Origin: Alistipes sp. | GTDB taxonomy: Bacteria > Bacteroidota > Bacteroidia > Bacteroidales > Rikenellaceae | NCBI GenBank assembly: GCA_020026395.1 | Contig: JAHHQM010000003.1 | Location: 62,001-126,000 of the forward strand | Length of the DNA stretch: 64,000 nt | Reading direction: 5' to 3' | Shown: positions 24,625 through 33,259 of the stretch, piece by piece | How positions within the stretch are numbered: the first letter of the stretch is position 1 | Layout: every line of letters begins with the position of its first letter | Program-made: the position numbers and the translations under genes | The notes under the pieces: model-generated | Databases searched by the model: none | Seen by the model: only the letters and a program-made list of their open reading frames with translations | Told to the model about the DNA's origin: nothing

Positions 24625-25251
24625 TTACTTGGAATACCCCACGGGGTTATTCATGATGGGTCGTTGCGTAGGTTTGAGTTTGAGCACCTCGCCGAGTTTC
24701 TCACGATTCATATTCACGCGCGGCACGGTATTCAATCCGACCGCAGCGCAGAACAGGTTGATGTTCTCGGAGATGACACCCGCATCAATCGCACTCAACA
24801 TCAGCGTCTCCTCCGTCACCTTACCCCATTTCGACAGGTCGGCCACCATCACGATGCTGACGGGTGCCGTCTTGACAAAAGCCTGCGTGGCGGCTACGGC
24901 TGCGCGGTGATCGCCTTCGGCAACCAGCACCAGCAAGTGGTTCTTGGCATCGTAGCGATAAGCGCCCTTGTCCATCACCACATAAAGATCGATGTCCTGC
25001 TTGTTCATGGCCGAAGGTGCCGTGCGTCGCCCGTCGGAACGGCTCACGCCGTTGGCTGCCCACAGCAGATCCGACAAATCCTCGTCGCTGAGCGCCTTTG
25101 CAGAAAATTCGCGCACCGAATGACGGATCGCCAGCGCTTCCATGACCGAAATGCCGCGATCCTCGGACGGATGTTGCAGTTTTACGACCTTTTGAGCCTG
25201 AAGACCCGCAAAAGGCATCAGTACCATCATCAGTAAAATCAGATGTCTCAT
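24625..25251 (-). CDS. Exported nitroreductase-family protein (SagB-like)
   Basis: This 208-residue protein starts with a cleavable signal peptide (residues ~1-19, ending LQAQ). An FMN-dependent nitroreductase fold follows: ALAIRHSVREFSAKALSDE (about 39-57) holds the RHS/R FMN-phosphate contact, LLWAANGVSRSDGRRTAPS resembles SagB/ThcOx proteins, and GVISENINLFCAAVGL is the helix before the active site. Export of this usually cytosolic family is notable. It lies 11 bp after the MalY-like gene, so they are likely co-transcribed. The substrate is unknown. Confidence 0.87.
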   Translation of the reverse strand: MRHLILLMMVLMPFAGLQAQKVVKLQHPSEDRGISVMEALAIRHSVREFSAKALSDEDLSDLLWAANGVSRSDGRRTAPSAMNKQDIDLYVVMDKGAYRYDAKNHLLVLVAEGDHRAAVAATQAFVKTAPVSIVMVADLSKWGKVTEETLMLSAIDAGVISENINLFCAAVGLNTVPRVNMNREKLGEVLKLKPTQRPIMNNPVGYSK

Positions 25252-25262
25252 AATTTTTCTTT

Positions 25263-26435
25263 TTAAAATTGTTTCACATAAGCCGCGGCCAGTTGCGCCA
25301 TGGCCTTCTCAAGCACACTCCGCGGGGTGGCGATATTCAGACGCATAAAGCCGATGCCCTCCCGACCGAAGCTCTCGCCGTCGTTCAAAGCCAGTCCCGC
25401 CCCTTCGACAAAGAATCGGTTCAACTCCTTTTGGTCGAGGTGCAGTTCGCGGCAGTCCAACCACATCAAAAACGATGCCTCGGGACGCACGGCGCGGATT
25501 TTGGGCGTGTGCTCCTTTAAGAACGAATCCACGTAGTCAATATTGCCCGCGATGTATTTTAAACACTGTCCGAGCCACTCCTCGCCGTTGTTGTAGGCAG
25601 CTGCCACGCAATCGAACGCGAAAACATGTCCCATATTCAGTTCGCCCGCCGCGAGGTACTCCTCAAAGCGGGTGCGCAATTCGCGGTTGAAGATGATGGC
25701 GTGCGAAGCCACCACGCCCGGCATGTTGAAGGTCTTACTCGGTGCCATAAAGGTCACCGAATTGAGGCGTGCCCGCTCCGATACCGTCGCGAAGGGGACA
25801 TGCTCGTGGGGCGGGAGCGTCAGATCGGCGTGAATCTCGTCCGAGAGCACCAGCACATGGTGTTCCGCGCAAAGATCGGCCAGGGTTTCGAGTTCCTCGC
25901 GCGACCACACCACACCGCCCGGGTTGTGGGGATTGCACAGGATCAAAAGGCGTGCACCCTCCAACTTTTCCCCGAGCAGCTCGAGGTTCATCCGATAGCT
26001 CCCCTTCTCGTAGATCATCGGACAGGTGACGATCTCGCGGTGGTTACGCGTATTGAGCCAGAAGAACGGCGGATAGACGGGCGGCATGATGACGACCTTA
26101 TCCCCCACTTCCGAGAAGCAGTTGATCGCCATACCCAATCCCGCCACGATGCCCGAGACGAAATTCAGATCCTCACGCTTGACGTTCATCTTATAACGGC
26201 GGTTCACCCAGCGCTCCACGGCTTCGTAATATTCGTCCGACTTGGCCGTATAGCCCAGGACAGGGTGTTCGCAACGCTTACGCACGGCATCCAACACAAA
26301 CGGCGGCGTGGCAAAATCCATGTCGGCCACCCACAGGGGGATCAGATCGGTACGTCCCCAGATATCCTTCATGCCGTCGATCTTGATCGCATGGGTCGAT
26401 CGACGGTCAATCACTTCATCGAAATTGTAGGTCAT
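25263..26435 (-). CDS. MalY/PatB-type PLP-dependent C-S lyase/aminotransferase
   Basis: This 390-residue fold-type I PLP enzyme acts in the cytoplasm. MTYNFDEVIDRR at the start, PLWVADMDFATPPFV (about 31-45), NPHNPGGVVWSREEL (about 163-177), LSDEIHADL (about 193-201) and the PLP-lysine motif APSKTFNMPG (Lys about 233) match MalY/PatB. Those enzymes cleave cystathionine or related thioethers (cystathionine beta-lyase activity). The start is the ATG at 26435; an in-frame extension of 133 codons upstream runs antisense through the helicase gene start and is not coding. Confidence 0.91.
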   Translation of the reverse strand: MTYNFDEVIDRRSTHAIKIDGMKDIWGRTDLIPLWVADMDFATPPFVLDAVRKRCEHPVLGYTAKSDEYYEAVERWVNRRYKMNVKREDLNFVSGIVAGLGMAINCFSEVGDKVVIMPPVYPPFFWLNTRNHREIVTCPMIYEKGSYRMNLELLGEKLEGARLLILCNPHNPGGVVWSREELETLADLCAEHHVLVLSDEIHADLTLPPHEHVPFATVSERARLNSVTFMAPSKTFNMPGVVASHAIIFNRELRTRFEEYLAAGELNMGHVFAFDCVAAAYNNGEEWLGQCLKYIAGNIDYVDSFLKEHTPKIRAVRPEASFLMWLDCRELHLDQKELNRFFVEGAGLALNDGESFGREGIGFMRLNIATPRSVLEKAMAQLAAAYVKQF

Positions 26436-26455
26436 ATCCTTAAAATTTTTGTTTT

Positions 26456-26463
26456 TAAAGGTA
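26456..26463 (-). promoter_or_regulatory. -7-like box for the MalY-like operon
   Basis: On the minus strand it reads TACCTTTA, one base off TAnnTTTG, 20 bp before the ATG. Confidence 0.3.
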
Positions 26464-26518
26464 GAAAAAATTCTTGAAACGGCGCACGCTCCGATGCGGA
26501 TTTTCAACCGAAAAAGCG

Positions 26519-26526
26519 TACCTTTG
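26519..26526 (+). promoter_or_regulatory. -7-like box for helicase gene
   Basis: TACCTTTG matches TAnnTTTG exactly and lies 20 bp before the ATG; no clear -33 box. Confidence 0.4.
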
Positions 26527-26546
26527 ACCTGTAAACTCCTTCCGAT

Positions 26547-28721
26547 ATGCAATCCGAATCGAACAAAGAACTTGAATTGGCATGGGAATACGTCACCCGA
26601 ACCTCCATGAACATCTTCCTCACGGGAAAGGCGGGAACGGGTAAGACGACTTTCCTGAAGCGCGTCGTCAACGAGTGCCCCAAGCGTAAAATCGTCCTCG
26701 CACCGACGGGTGTCGCGGCCATCAACGCAGGCGGCATGACCCTTCATTCGTTCTTTCAGTTGCCGTTCGGGTTGTTCCTGCCCGAATTCGAACACGTGCA
26801 GGCACACGACAAGGAGGGGCGTTACAAATTCCACCGCAAAAAACTCAAACTGATCCGTTCGATCGATCTGATGATCATCGACGAGGTGAGTATGTTGCGT
26901 GCCGACATCGTGGACGAACTCGATGCGCTGCTGCGCCGTCTACGCCATTCGGAGAAGCCGTTTGGCGGGGTGCAGGTGTTGATGATCGGCGATGTGCAGC
27001 AGCTCTCGCCCGTCGTGCGCGACGAGGAGTGGCAGATGATGAGCCGCTACTACGAATCGCCCTACTTTTTCGATGCCAAGGTGTTGCACAACAACGCCTA
27101 CCGCCTCGTGGAGTTGGATCGGATCTACCGTCAGAGCGATTCGGAATTTATCGGCATCCTGGCGGCCGTGCGCGAGAACCGCATGACGCCGTCCCTTCTG
27201 GCCAAACTGAATGCCCGTTACATTCCCGATTACGAAGCGCCCGAAGGTTGCATCACGCTCTGCACGCACAACTTCTCGGCACGCGAGATCAACGAGCGCA
27301 AACTCGCCGAGCTGAAGTCGCCCGAATATTCGTTCCAAGCCACCATCGAGGGTAATTTTCCCGAAAGCATGTATCCGCAGGATGAGACGCTGATCCTCAA
27401 GCGCGGGGCACAGGTCATGTTCACCAAGAACGACCCCAATCCCGAGAAACGCTACGTAAACGGCACGCTGGGCAAAGTTTCCGACATCGGGTCGAACTAC
27501 ATCAAGGTGCGTTTGGAGGATGGCGAGGAGGTCGAGGTCGAACCCCTGCCGTGGGAGAACCTCAAATACGACATCAACGAGGAGACCAAGGAGATCGTTT
27601 CGGCGATCGACGGACTTTTCACGCAATACCCCTTGAAAACCGCTTGGGCGATCACCATTCACAAAAGTCAGGGTCTGACCTTCGACCACGCGGTGATTGA
27701 TGCTGGGCGCTCGTTCTCGCACGGGCAGGTTTATGTCGCATTGAGCCGTTGCCGCACACTGGAGGGCATCGTCCTCAAGCAGAAGATCTCCGACCGTTCG
27801 ATCATCGACGACCGAAGGGTCGATCTTTATGCCGATTACGTGTCGCAATCGCTCCCCTCGGAGGAAATTTTGCGCAACGACCGACGCGCCTACTTCCGCG
27901 AGGTGATCAAGGATTTGTTTGATTTCGGTACGCTCGAGAAATACTACTTCGCCTACCTTAAATTCGTACGGTTCACCTTCCCGGGGTTATTTCCCAATGC
28001 GTTGTCGCTGTGGAAGGCGGCCGAAGCCCCGTTCCGCAATGAGTTGGCGGAGGTCGGACACCGATTTACGGCATCGCTGGATCGGATCGTGCAGGACGAT
28101 TACCTCACCTCGGAATACCTTCAGGAGCGCGTGTGCAAAGCCTCAAACTACTTCCTCTCGAAGGCCGAAGATGTGTTGTTGCCTCTTGTGAAGATTGCCG
28201 AATCGGTCGATTTCGATGACAAGAACAAAAAGAAAATCAACCGCCAATATTTCTCGAACTTTTCGGAGACGCTATTTCTGAAGCTTTTCCTGTGGAATCA
28301 CACCCTCAAGGGATTCGATCTGGACAAACACCTCGTGGAGCGCTCCATACTCTCGGCCGAGATTCCCGAAGCGACACCCTCACGCCTTATCACCTTATTC
28401 AACAAGGCGATCGGCCGTCCCGGAGTTGCCTTCTCGGTGCTGTCGAAAGAGACGCCCCAGGTCGCAGAAGCGCAAGAGCAGGAGGAGGTAACCAACCACG
28501 ATCTGTTTGCACTTTTGAGGGAGTGGCGCAAGGACAAAGCCGAGGAGACGGAACTTCCCGCCTACTGCATCATGCATCAAAAGACGATGATCTCTATTGC
28601 GAACACCGTCCCCACGACCCCCAGCGAGCTGCTTGCGATCAAGGGCGTCGGCAAGGCCTTCATCTCCAAATACGGCGACGAGATTTTGGCGCTGATCAAA
28701 GGGGAGCAGGAGTTATTCTAA
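26547..28721 (+). CDS. PIF1-like SF1 helicase with C-terminal HRDC domain
   Basis: This 724-residue ATP-dependent helicase of superfamily 1B has Walker A GKAGTGKTT at residues 27-35, Walker B LMIIDEVSM at about 109-117, GDVQQLSPVV (motif III) at about 150-159, and motif VI-like GQVYVALSRC near residue 392, in the UvrD_C_2 region. The final ~70 residues (PTTPSELLAIKGVGKAF) form an HRDC nucleic-acid-binding domain, typical of Bacteroidetes Pif1-type proteins. It probably resolves G-quadruplexes or replication barriers; this is inferred from the family. Confidence 0.9.
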   Translation: MQSESNKELELAWEYVTRTSMNIFLTGKAGTGKTTFLKRVVNECPKRKIVLAPTGVAAINAGGMTLHSFFQLPFGLFLPEFEHVQAHDKEGRYKFHRKKLKLIRSIDLMIIDEVSMLRADIVDELDALLRRLRHSEKPFGGVQVLMIGDVQQLSPVVRDEEWQMMSRYYESPYFFDAKVLHNNAYRLVELDRIYRQSDSEFIGILAAVRENRMTPSLLAKLNARYIPDYEAPEGCITLCTHNFSAREINERKLAELKSPEYSFQATIEGNFPESMYPQDETLILKRGAQVMFTKNDPNPEKRYVNGTLGKVSDIGSNYIKVRLEDGEEVEVEPLPWENLKYDINEETKEIVSAIDGLFTQYPLKTAWAITIHKSQGLTFDHAVIDAGRSFSHGQVYVALSRCRTLEGIVLKQKISDRSIIDDRRVDLYADYVSQSLPSEEILRNDRRAYFREVIKDLFDFGTLEKYYFAYLKFVRFTFPGLFPNALSLWKAAEAPFRNELAEVGHRFTASLDRIVQDDYLTSEYLQERVCKASNYFLSKAEDVLLPLVKIAESVDFDDKNKKKINRQYFSNFSETLFLKLFLWNHTLKGFDLDKHLVERSILSAEIPEATPSRLITLFNKAIGRPGVAFSVLSKETPQVAEAQEQEEVTNHDLFALLREWRKDKAEETELPAYCIMHQKTMISIANTVPTTPSELLAIKGVGKAFISKYGDEILALIKGEQELF

Positions 28722-28723
28722 AT

Positions 28724-28762
28724 AAAAAAGGAGCCGCAAACAAATTCGCGACTCCTTTTTAT
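28724..28762. terminator. Bidirectional terminator
   Basis: A 13-bp stem with one mismatch (about 28725-28737 with 28748-28760) has A and T runs at its feet and separates convergent genes. Confidence 0.85.
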
Positions 28763-28781
28763 ATATAATATAAGTCCCTTA

Positions 28782-29669
28782 CTACTCCTTGACGGGTTCT
28801 ACGGTATACCCTTCCGTTTTGAGCAGCTGCAAAAGACCTCGTTCACCCGTCAGGTGGGCGCAACCCACGGCAAAGAGGATCGAGCGGTCGCGCATCATCT
28901 CGGGCATTACCTTTGCCCAATTGGCGTTACGATCGTAGATCAGCGCCGCCTCCTCTTCGGGACGCGAATCGCCTTCGTTATTCATCTTCTCCTCGATGAC
29001 CGTCTGCAAGTTTTTCAAATCCTGCGACAGGTAAGCCTTATTCAGGCGCTCTATCTTTGCGATGTTCTCATCCAGATGGGTCGCCAGGTAATACAGCAAT
29101 TCGGCCTGACGCTCCAGACTCTGCGAATCATACAACACGCCGATCTGGAAATCGACCGTCTCGAAACCGCGGACGGCCTTGCCCTTTTGTGCGGCCTCCT
29201 GCTGAATCCAACCGTCCAGTTGTTCCTGCGGATTGAAGCCTTCCAGCGAACGCAACGTAATCAACAGTGCCAACTGGGTATTCACCACCGCAGGTTTCAT
29301 CGCATCGAACACCGCGAGATCCACACCCGCGAGTTTCTTGACGACCATCGCCACGCTGTCATATTGGGGTTTGGTCAGAACGGTTTTCAAGGTTTTGCCC
29401 GCAGGGAGCATCATCCCCTTTTGGAATTTCATCATATTTTCGGGTGACACCATATCGGCCATGACCACTTCGCCACACACCATATCCACCGCCTCCAAGG
29501 TTTGGCGGAATCCCGCAATTTTGTCTACAATCGAGAGCGGAGCAAGGTGATGGGTACCCACCACATAGGAGGGACGCGTCAGATCCTTTCCGGAGATCTT
29601 CCACAACAACTGGGCTTGTGCACCCACCGCGATGCAAAGGAGCATCAGCAAAAGCGTAATCTTTTTCAT
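28782..29669 (-). CDS. TraB/GumN-family exported protein
   Basis: This 295-residue protein has a signal peptide (residues ~1-19, MKKITLLLML...AQAQ) and a TraB/GumN domain. SYVVGTHHLAP (about 34-44) carries the GTHH metal-binding motif, and FAVGCAHLTGERGLLQLL near the C-terminus carries the second conserved GxxH motif. Tiki-like members of the superfamily are metalloproteases, but bacterial GumN-type functions are largely unknown. It is exported, probably to the periplasm. It is monocistronic with a weak -7-like box (TACCTTTA on the minus strand) at 29696-29703. Confidence 0.9.
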   Translation of the reverse strand: MKKITLLLMLLCIAVGAQAQLLWKISGKDLTRPSYVVGTHHLAPLSIVDKIAGFRQTLEAVDMVCGEVVMADMVSPENMMKFQKGMMLPAGKTLKTVLTKPQYDSVAMVVKKLAGVDLAVFDAMKPAVVNTQLALLITLRSLEGFNPQEQLDGWIQQEAAQKGKAVRGFETVDFQIGVLYDSQSLERQAELLYYLATHLDENIAKIERLNKAYLSQDLKNLQTVIEEKMNNEGDSRPEEEAALIYDRNANWAKVMPEMMRDRSILFAVGCAHLTGERGLLQLLKTEGYTVEPVKE

Positions 29670-29721
29670 AAAGTTTTAATTTGGTTTTCGGGGAATAAAG
29701 GTAAAAAATCTTCCTCACAAA

Positions 29722-29760
29722 CAAAAAACTTCGACTCAAAAAACCGAGTCGGAGCTTTTT
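29722..29760 (-). terminator. Terminator of lipoprotein gene
   Basis: A 9-bp stem including a G-T wobble (about 29729-29737 with 29744-29752) carries a U tract on the minus strand. Confidence 0.75.
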
Positions 29761-29778
29761 ATAAAGGTTGTCCCAATA

Positions 29779-30681
29779 TTATTTGGTGTAGGAAATGCGA
29801 TAGGTAATTTCATCGTTGCCCTTTTCGACACGGATCGAGCTGACGTAGCCCTCCTTATCCAATTCGTAAGTATAGAAGCAACGGTGATCCTTCGAAGAAT
29901 CCTGACTGACGATCATCTCGGGCAGGTTGCGCGACGATTTGCCGCAGTAGCCGATCAAAAGAAACAGGTTCTCGGGATCGCCTGCCAGATTGGCAAAACC
30001 GCGGTTGTGGGCATAGCACAGCCAGTTCAGATCGAGGTTGGCCTTATTCAGCACATCGGAATAGTAAGCCTTGTCGGTGTGATCCGTACCGTTTGCACGG
30101 TAGGAGATCTCCGTCAGGTTATTGCCGCGCCAGGTCATGGTATTCTCCAGCGCATCGAATCCGTTGTCGGACTTGAGTTTATTGACCGAACTGCGGCTCA
30201 GGCGTCCCGCACGATCGTAGGTCAGCTCGAACTGACCCTCGCTACGGACATATTTGCCCTCGCCATCGAAGTCGAAATTGGTGTAATCACCCGACACGGC
30301 ACGACCGAAATCATCCAACACCACCATCTTATGGCTCTTGTCGGGGAATTCGTGACCGTCGCGGTACTTCTTGATCTCGCAACGCGCCATGCTGCGACCG
30401 TGATTGATCTGAATGTCTGTCTTGTAGGTCAAAACGCAATCTTCGTCCTTACGATTCATCTCGCAGGCGATTGTCTCGGGGCGGTTCTCCTTGTCGTAGG
30501 TGAAATTGATCGTCACCTCACCCTCATAGGAGGTATCACCCGAAGCGATGATTCTCGAAATAAGTTTCGAAGCATGCACCGGACGGTTACCGCCGCCCGA
30601 ATTGTCCGACCACACATTGTCGTCATCACCGCACGCGACAAAAGCTACGGCCGTGATGACCAGTAATAAGAATTTTCGCAT
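29779..30681 (-). CDS. Lipoprotein of unknown function (DUF4595-like)
   Basis: This 300-residue protein has a lipoprotein signal with lipobox ending at C17 (AFVACGDDD), so it is lipidated; the acidic residues after the Cys fit the Bacteroidetes surface-export type signal. The mature part has repeating elements of the type Y-D-x-x-x-R-L/P (FTYDKENRPETI, LTYDRAGRLSR, YELDKEGYVSS), as in DUF4595/RHS-like lipoproteins. The function is unknown. The gene starts 26 bp after kdsD and may share the kds transcript; its own terminator follows. Confidence 0.8.
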   Translation of the reverse strand: MRKFLLLVITAVAFVACGDDDNVWSDNSGGGNRPVHASKLISRIIASGDTSYEGEVTINFTYDKENRPETIACEMNRKDEDCVLTYKTDIQINHGRSMARCEIKKYRDGHEFPDKSHKMVVLDDFGRAVSGDYTNFDFDGEGKYVRSEGQFELTYDRAGRLSRSSVNKLKSDNGFDALENTMTWRGNNLTEISYRANGTDHTDKAYYSDVLNKANLDLNWLCYAHNRGFANLAGDPENLFLLIGYCGKSSRNLPEMIVSQDSSKDHRCFYTYELDKEGYVSSIRVEKGNDEITYRISYTK

Positions 30682-30707
30682 ATCGATTTTGTTTTAAGGA
30701 TTTCTGC

Positions 30708-31673
30708 CTAAAGTTTAATGTCGTAGATCTGGATCACACCGACCAGTTTCTCGTTCTCGTCGGCCACGAGCAGCGAAGTGACCTTGTTCTTGGTCATCAT
30801 CTTCTCGGCCTCGATCAGTTTCTTGTCGGGAGAAATGGTTTTGGGGTGCATCGACGCAATATCGGCGGCGCGGATGTTGAAGAAATCGGCCTTCAGACGC
30901 TCCATGGCACGGCGCACGTCACCATCGGTCACGATACCCTCGATGCGGTCGTCCTTGCAGATGACGATCAAACCCAGACCGCCCTTCGAAATGGTGTGGA
31001 TCATCTCCGTGGCGCTGCAATCGGCCGACACGATCGGCAGATCGTGCGAACGCATCACGTTACCGACAGTCATCAGCAGACGACGGCCGAGACTGCCACC
31101 CGGATGCAGGCGGGCAAAGTCGAGGCTCGAGAAATGACGCTGCTGCATCAGAGCCACCGCCAGCGCATCGCCCATGGCGATCTGTGCCGTAGTCGAGGTC
31201 GTGGGGGCAAGGTGCAGGATGCAGGCCTCCTCCTTCACACCGACACACAGGTGCACGTCGGAGTTCTTTGCCAGGGTCGATTCCGCCTTACCCGTCATCG
31301 AGATCAGCGGGTTGCCGTTCGAGTGAATGAAGGGAACGATCTTGAGGATTTCGTCCGTCTCGCCCGAATACGACAGGGCGAGGATGACATCATCCTTGGA
31401 GATCATACCCAGATCGCCGTGGAAAGCCTCACCCGGATGCAGGAAAAAACTCGGCGTACCGGTAGAAGCCAGCGTGGCGGCAATCTTACGGCCGATCAGA
31501 CCCGATTTACCCATACCCGTCACCACACATTTGCCGTGGCACTCGAGGATGATCTTCACTGCCTCGACAAATTCCGAACCCAGCGTTTCGGCAATATCGC
31601 CCAGCGCCTCCATTTCGGTACGGAAGGTTTTGCGGGCAAGATCCAATATCTCTTTTTCGTTAAATTCGCTCAT
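30708..31673 (-). CDS. kdsD: D-arabinose-5-phosphate isomerase KdsD/KpsF
   Basis: This 321-residue enzyme isomerises D-ribulose 5-phosphate to D-arabinose 5-phosphate, the first step of KDO synthesis for lipid A core. The SIS domain (about 35-170) contains VVTGMGKSGLIGRKIAATLAS and LALSYSGETDEIL. Two CBS domains (about 205-320) follow, with ITDGDVRRA-like sequence IVTDGDVRRAMERL. The length matches KdsD. Its ATG overlaps the kdsA stop by one base (TAATG), so it is translationally coupled with kdsA. Confidence 0.95.
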   Translation of the reverse strand: MSEFNEKEILDLARKTFRTEMEALGDIAETLGSEFVEAVKIILECHGKCVVTGMGKSGLIGRKIAATLASTGTPSFFLHPGEAFHGDLGMISKDDVILALSYSGETDEILKIVPFIHSNGNPLISMTGKAESTLAKNSDVHLCVGVKEEACILHLAPTTSTTAQIAMGDALAVALMQQRHFSSLDFARLHPGGSLGRRLLMTVGNVMRSHDLPIVSADCSATEMIHTISKGGLGLIVICKDDRIEGIVTDGDVRRAMERLKADFFNIRAADIASMHPKTISPDKKLIEAEKMMTKNKVTSLLVADENEKLVGVIQIYDIKL

Positions 31674-32422
31674 TACAACAGAGTTTTTACAAGGTTCTCC
31701 AAATCATCTAACTGCAACATGTTGGGGCCGTCGCTCTTGGCGTTGTCGGGATCGGGATGCACCTCAAAGAAGAATCCGTTGGCGCCGAACGCTTTGGCGG
31801 CGTGTGCCATGGCGGGAACAAATTCGCGGTTGCCGCCCGTCTTGCCGCCTGCGGCACCGGGACGCTGCACCGAGTGCGTGCAGTCCATAACGACCGTCGG
31901 GGCGATCTTCAACATATCGGGAATATTGCGGAAATCGACCACAAGATTGTTGTAGCCGAACATGCTTCCGCGTTCGGTGAGCCAGATTTCGCGGGCTCCC
32001 GACTCGGCGGCTTTCTGGTAGGGGTAGAGCATATCCTCTCCCGACAGGAACTGCGCCTTCTTGATGTTCACGATCTTGCCCGTCTTGGCGGCAGCGACCA
32101 GAAGGTCGGTCTGACGGCACAGGAATGCGGGGATCTGAATCACATCGACCACCTCGCCGACGGGTGCGGCCTGCCAGGCCTCGTGGATGTCGGTGAGCAG
32201 TTTCAAGCCCCACTTCGAACGTACGTCCGAAAGCATCTGGAGTCCCTTCTCGAGACCCGGACCGCGGAACGAACGGATCGAAGTACGATTGGCCTTATCG
32301 AACGAAGCCTTGAAAATGATGTCTGTGCCCAGCGTGCGATTGATCGCAACGAGGCGTTCGGCTACGGTGTCCAACAACTCCGCAGACTCGATGACGCAAG
32401 GGCCGGCAATTAATTTTATCAT
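31673..32422 (-). CDS. kdsA: 3-deoxy-D-manno-octulosonate 8-phosphate synthase KdsA
   Basis: This 249-residue DAHP-synthase-fold enzyme condenses arabinose 5-phosphate with phosphoenolpyruvate. IAGPCVIES near the start has Cys9, the residue that marks metal-dependent (class II) KdsA; the E. coli class I enzyme has Asn there. FKASFDKANRTS (about 37-48), FRGPGLEKG and VDVIQIPAFLCRQTDL are the family motifs, and HPDPDNAKSDG is near the end. It sits between kdsB (3 bp) and kdsD (1-bp overlap). Confidence 0.95.
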   Translation of the reverse strand: MIKLIAGPCVIESAELLDTVAERLVAINRTLGTDIIFKASFDKANRTSIRSFRGPGLEKGLQMLSDVRSKWGLKLLTDIHEAWQAAPVGEVVDVIQIPAFLCRQTDLLVAAAKTGKIVNIKKAQFLSGEDMLYPYQKAAESGAREIWLTERGSMFGYNNLVVDFRNIPDMLKIAPTVVMDCTHSVQRPGAAGGKTGGNREFVPAMAHAAKAFGANGFFFEVHPDPDNAKSDGPNMLQLDDLENLVKTLL

Positions 32423-32425
32423 GGT

Positions 32426-33190
32426 TTATCGGTTAAATTCGGGGTGATTTTTCAAAAATTCCTCGGCACGCGCCAAATCTTCGGGCGTGTCGATGCCGAC
32501 CGTCTCGACGTGGCTCTCGGCAACGCCGATGCGGTAGCCGTTCTCCAGCCAGCGCAACTGTTCGAGCGATTCGGCCTTCTCCAGAGACGATTGCGACAGA
32601 GCGGTCACCTTGCCGAGCACCTCGGTACGGAAGGCGTAAAGGCCGATGTGCTTGTAGTAGGTGTGGGTCTTGAGCCACTCCTCACGCTCCTTTCCGCGCA
32701 GGTACGGGATCACCGAACGCGAGAAATAGAGGGCGCGGTGCTGGTTATCAAGCACCACCTTCGGGCTGTTGGGGTTTTCCAGAACCGAATAGTCGTCGGT
32801 GGATTTGAACGGGTGAACGAGCGTGGCAATATCGACCGAAGGATCTTCAAAGCAGGCTTTCAAGGCTTCGAGCTGACTGCGTTGCACGAAGGGTTCGTCG
32901 CCCTGCACGTTGATCACCACGTCGAACTTGCCGCCCTGTTTGCAGTAAGCCTCCCAGCAACGATCCGTACCGCTGCGGTGTTCGGTCGATGTCATCTCGA
33001 CCTTGCCGCCGAAGGCTTTGACGGCATCGTATATGAGTTGGTTGTCGGTAGCCACAACCGCATCGTCCAAAACGGAAACAACCTGCTCGTAGACGCGCTG
33101 GATGACGGGCTTGCCGCCCAGAATGGCCAGCGGTTTGGCAGGGAAGCGCGTCGAAGCGTAACGCGCGGGGATAATCGCAATAAATTTCAT
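32426..33190 (-). CDS. kdsB: CMP-KDO synthetase KdsB
   Basis: This 254-residue nucleotidyltransferase activates KDO as CMP-KDO. The N-terminus IIPARYASTRFPAKPLA (about 6-22) is the CTP-binding signature. HRSGTDRCWEA (about 71-81) and VINVQGDEPFV (about 95-105) are KdsB motifs. Gene order kdsB-kdsA-kdsD with nearly zero spacing makes a KDO precursor operon. No clear promoter box lies in the short gap to the lon terminator. Confidence 0.96.
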   Translation of the reverse strand: MKFIAIIPARYASTRFPAKPLAILGGKPVIQRVYEQVVSVLDDAVVATDNQLIYDAVKAFGGKVEMTSTEHRSGTDRCWEAYCKQGGKFDVVINVQGDEPFVQRSQLEALKACFEDPSVDIATLVHPFKSTDDYSVLENPNSPKVVLDNQHRALYFSRSVIPYLRGKEREEWLKTHTYYKHIGLYAFRTEVLGKVTALSQSSLEKAESLEQLRWLENGYRIGVAESHVETVGIDTPEDLARAEEFLKNHPEFNR

Positions 33191-33222
33191 GGTTGAAAGA
33201 ATTACGTCGTTATTTAAGCATC

Positions 33223-33251
33223 GAAGGCCCGACGCACGGCGTCGGGCCTTT
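33223..33251 (-). terminator. Terminator after lon
   Basis: A perfect 12-bp GC-rich stem (33224-33235 with 33239-33250) with a 3-nt loop lies between lon and kdsB; the U tract is only two bases, so read-through is possible. Confidence 0.65.
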
Positions 33252-33259
33252 ACGATGGG

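Noticed and set aside
26436..26834. N-terminal extension of the MalY-like protein
   Set aside because: The 133 extra codons run antisense over the helicase gene start and promoter, and MTYNFDEV is the family-like N-terminus.
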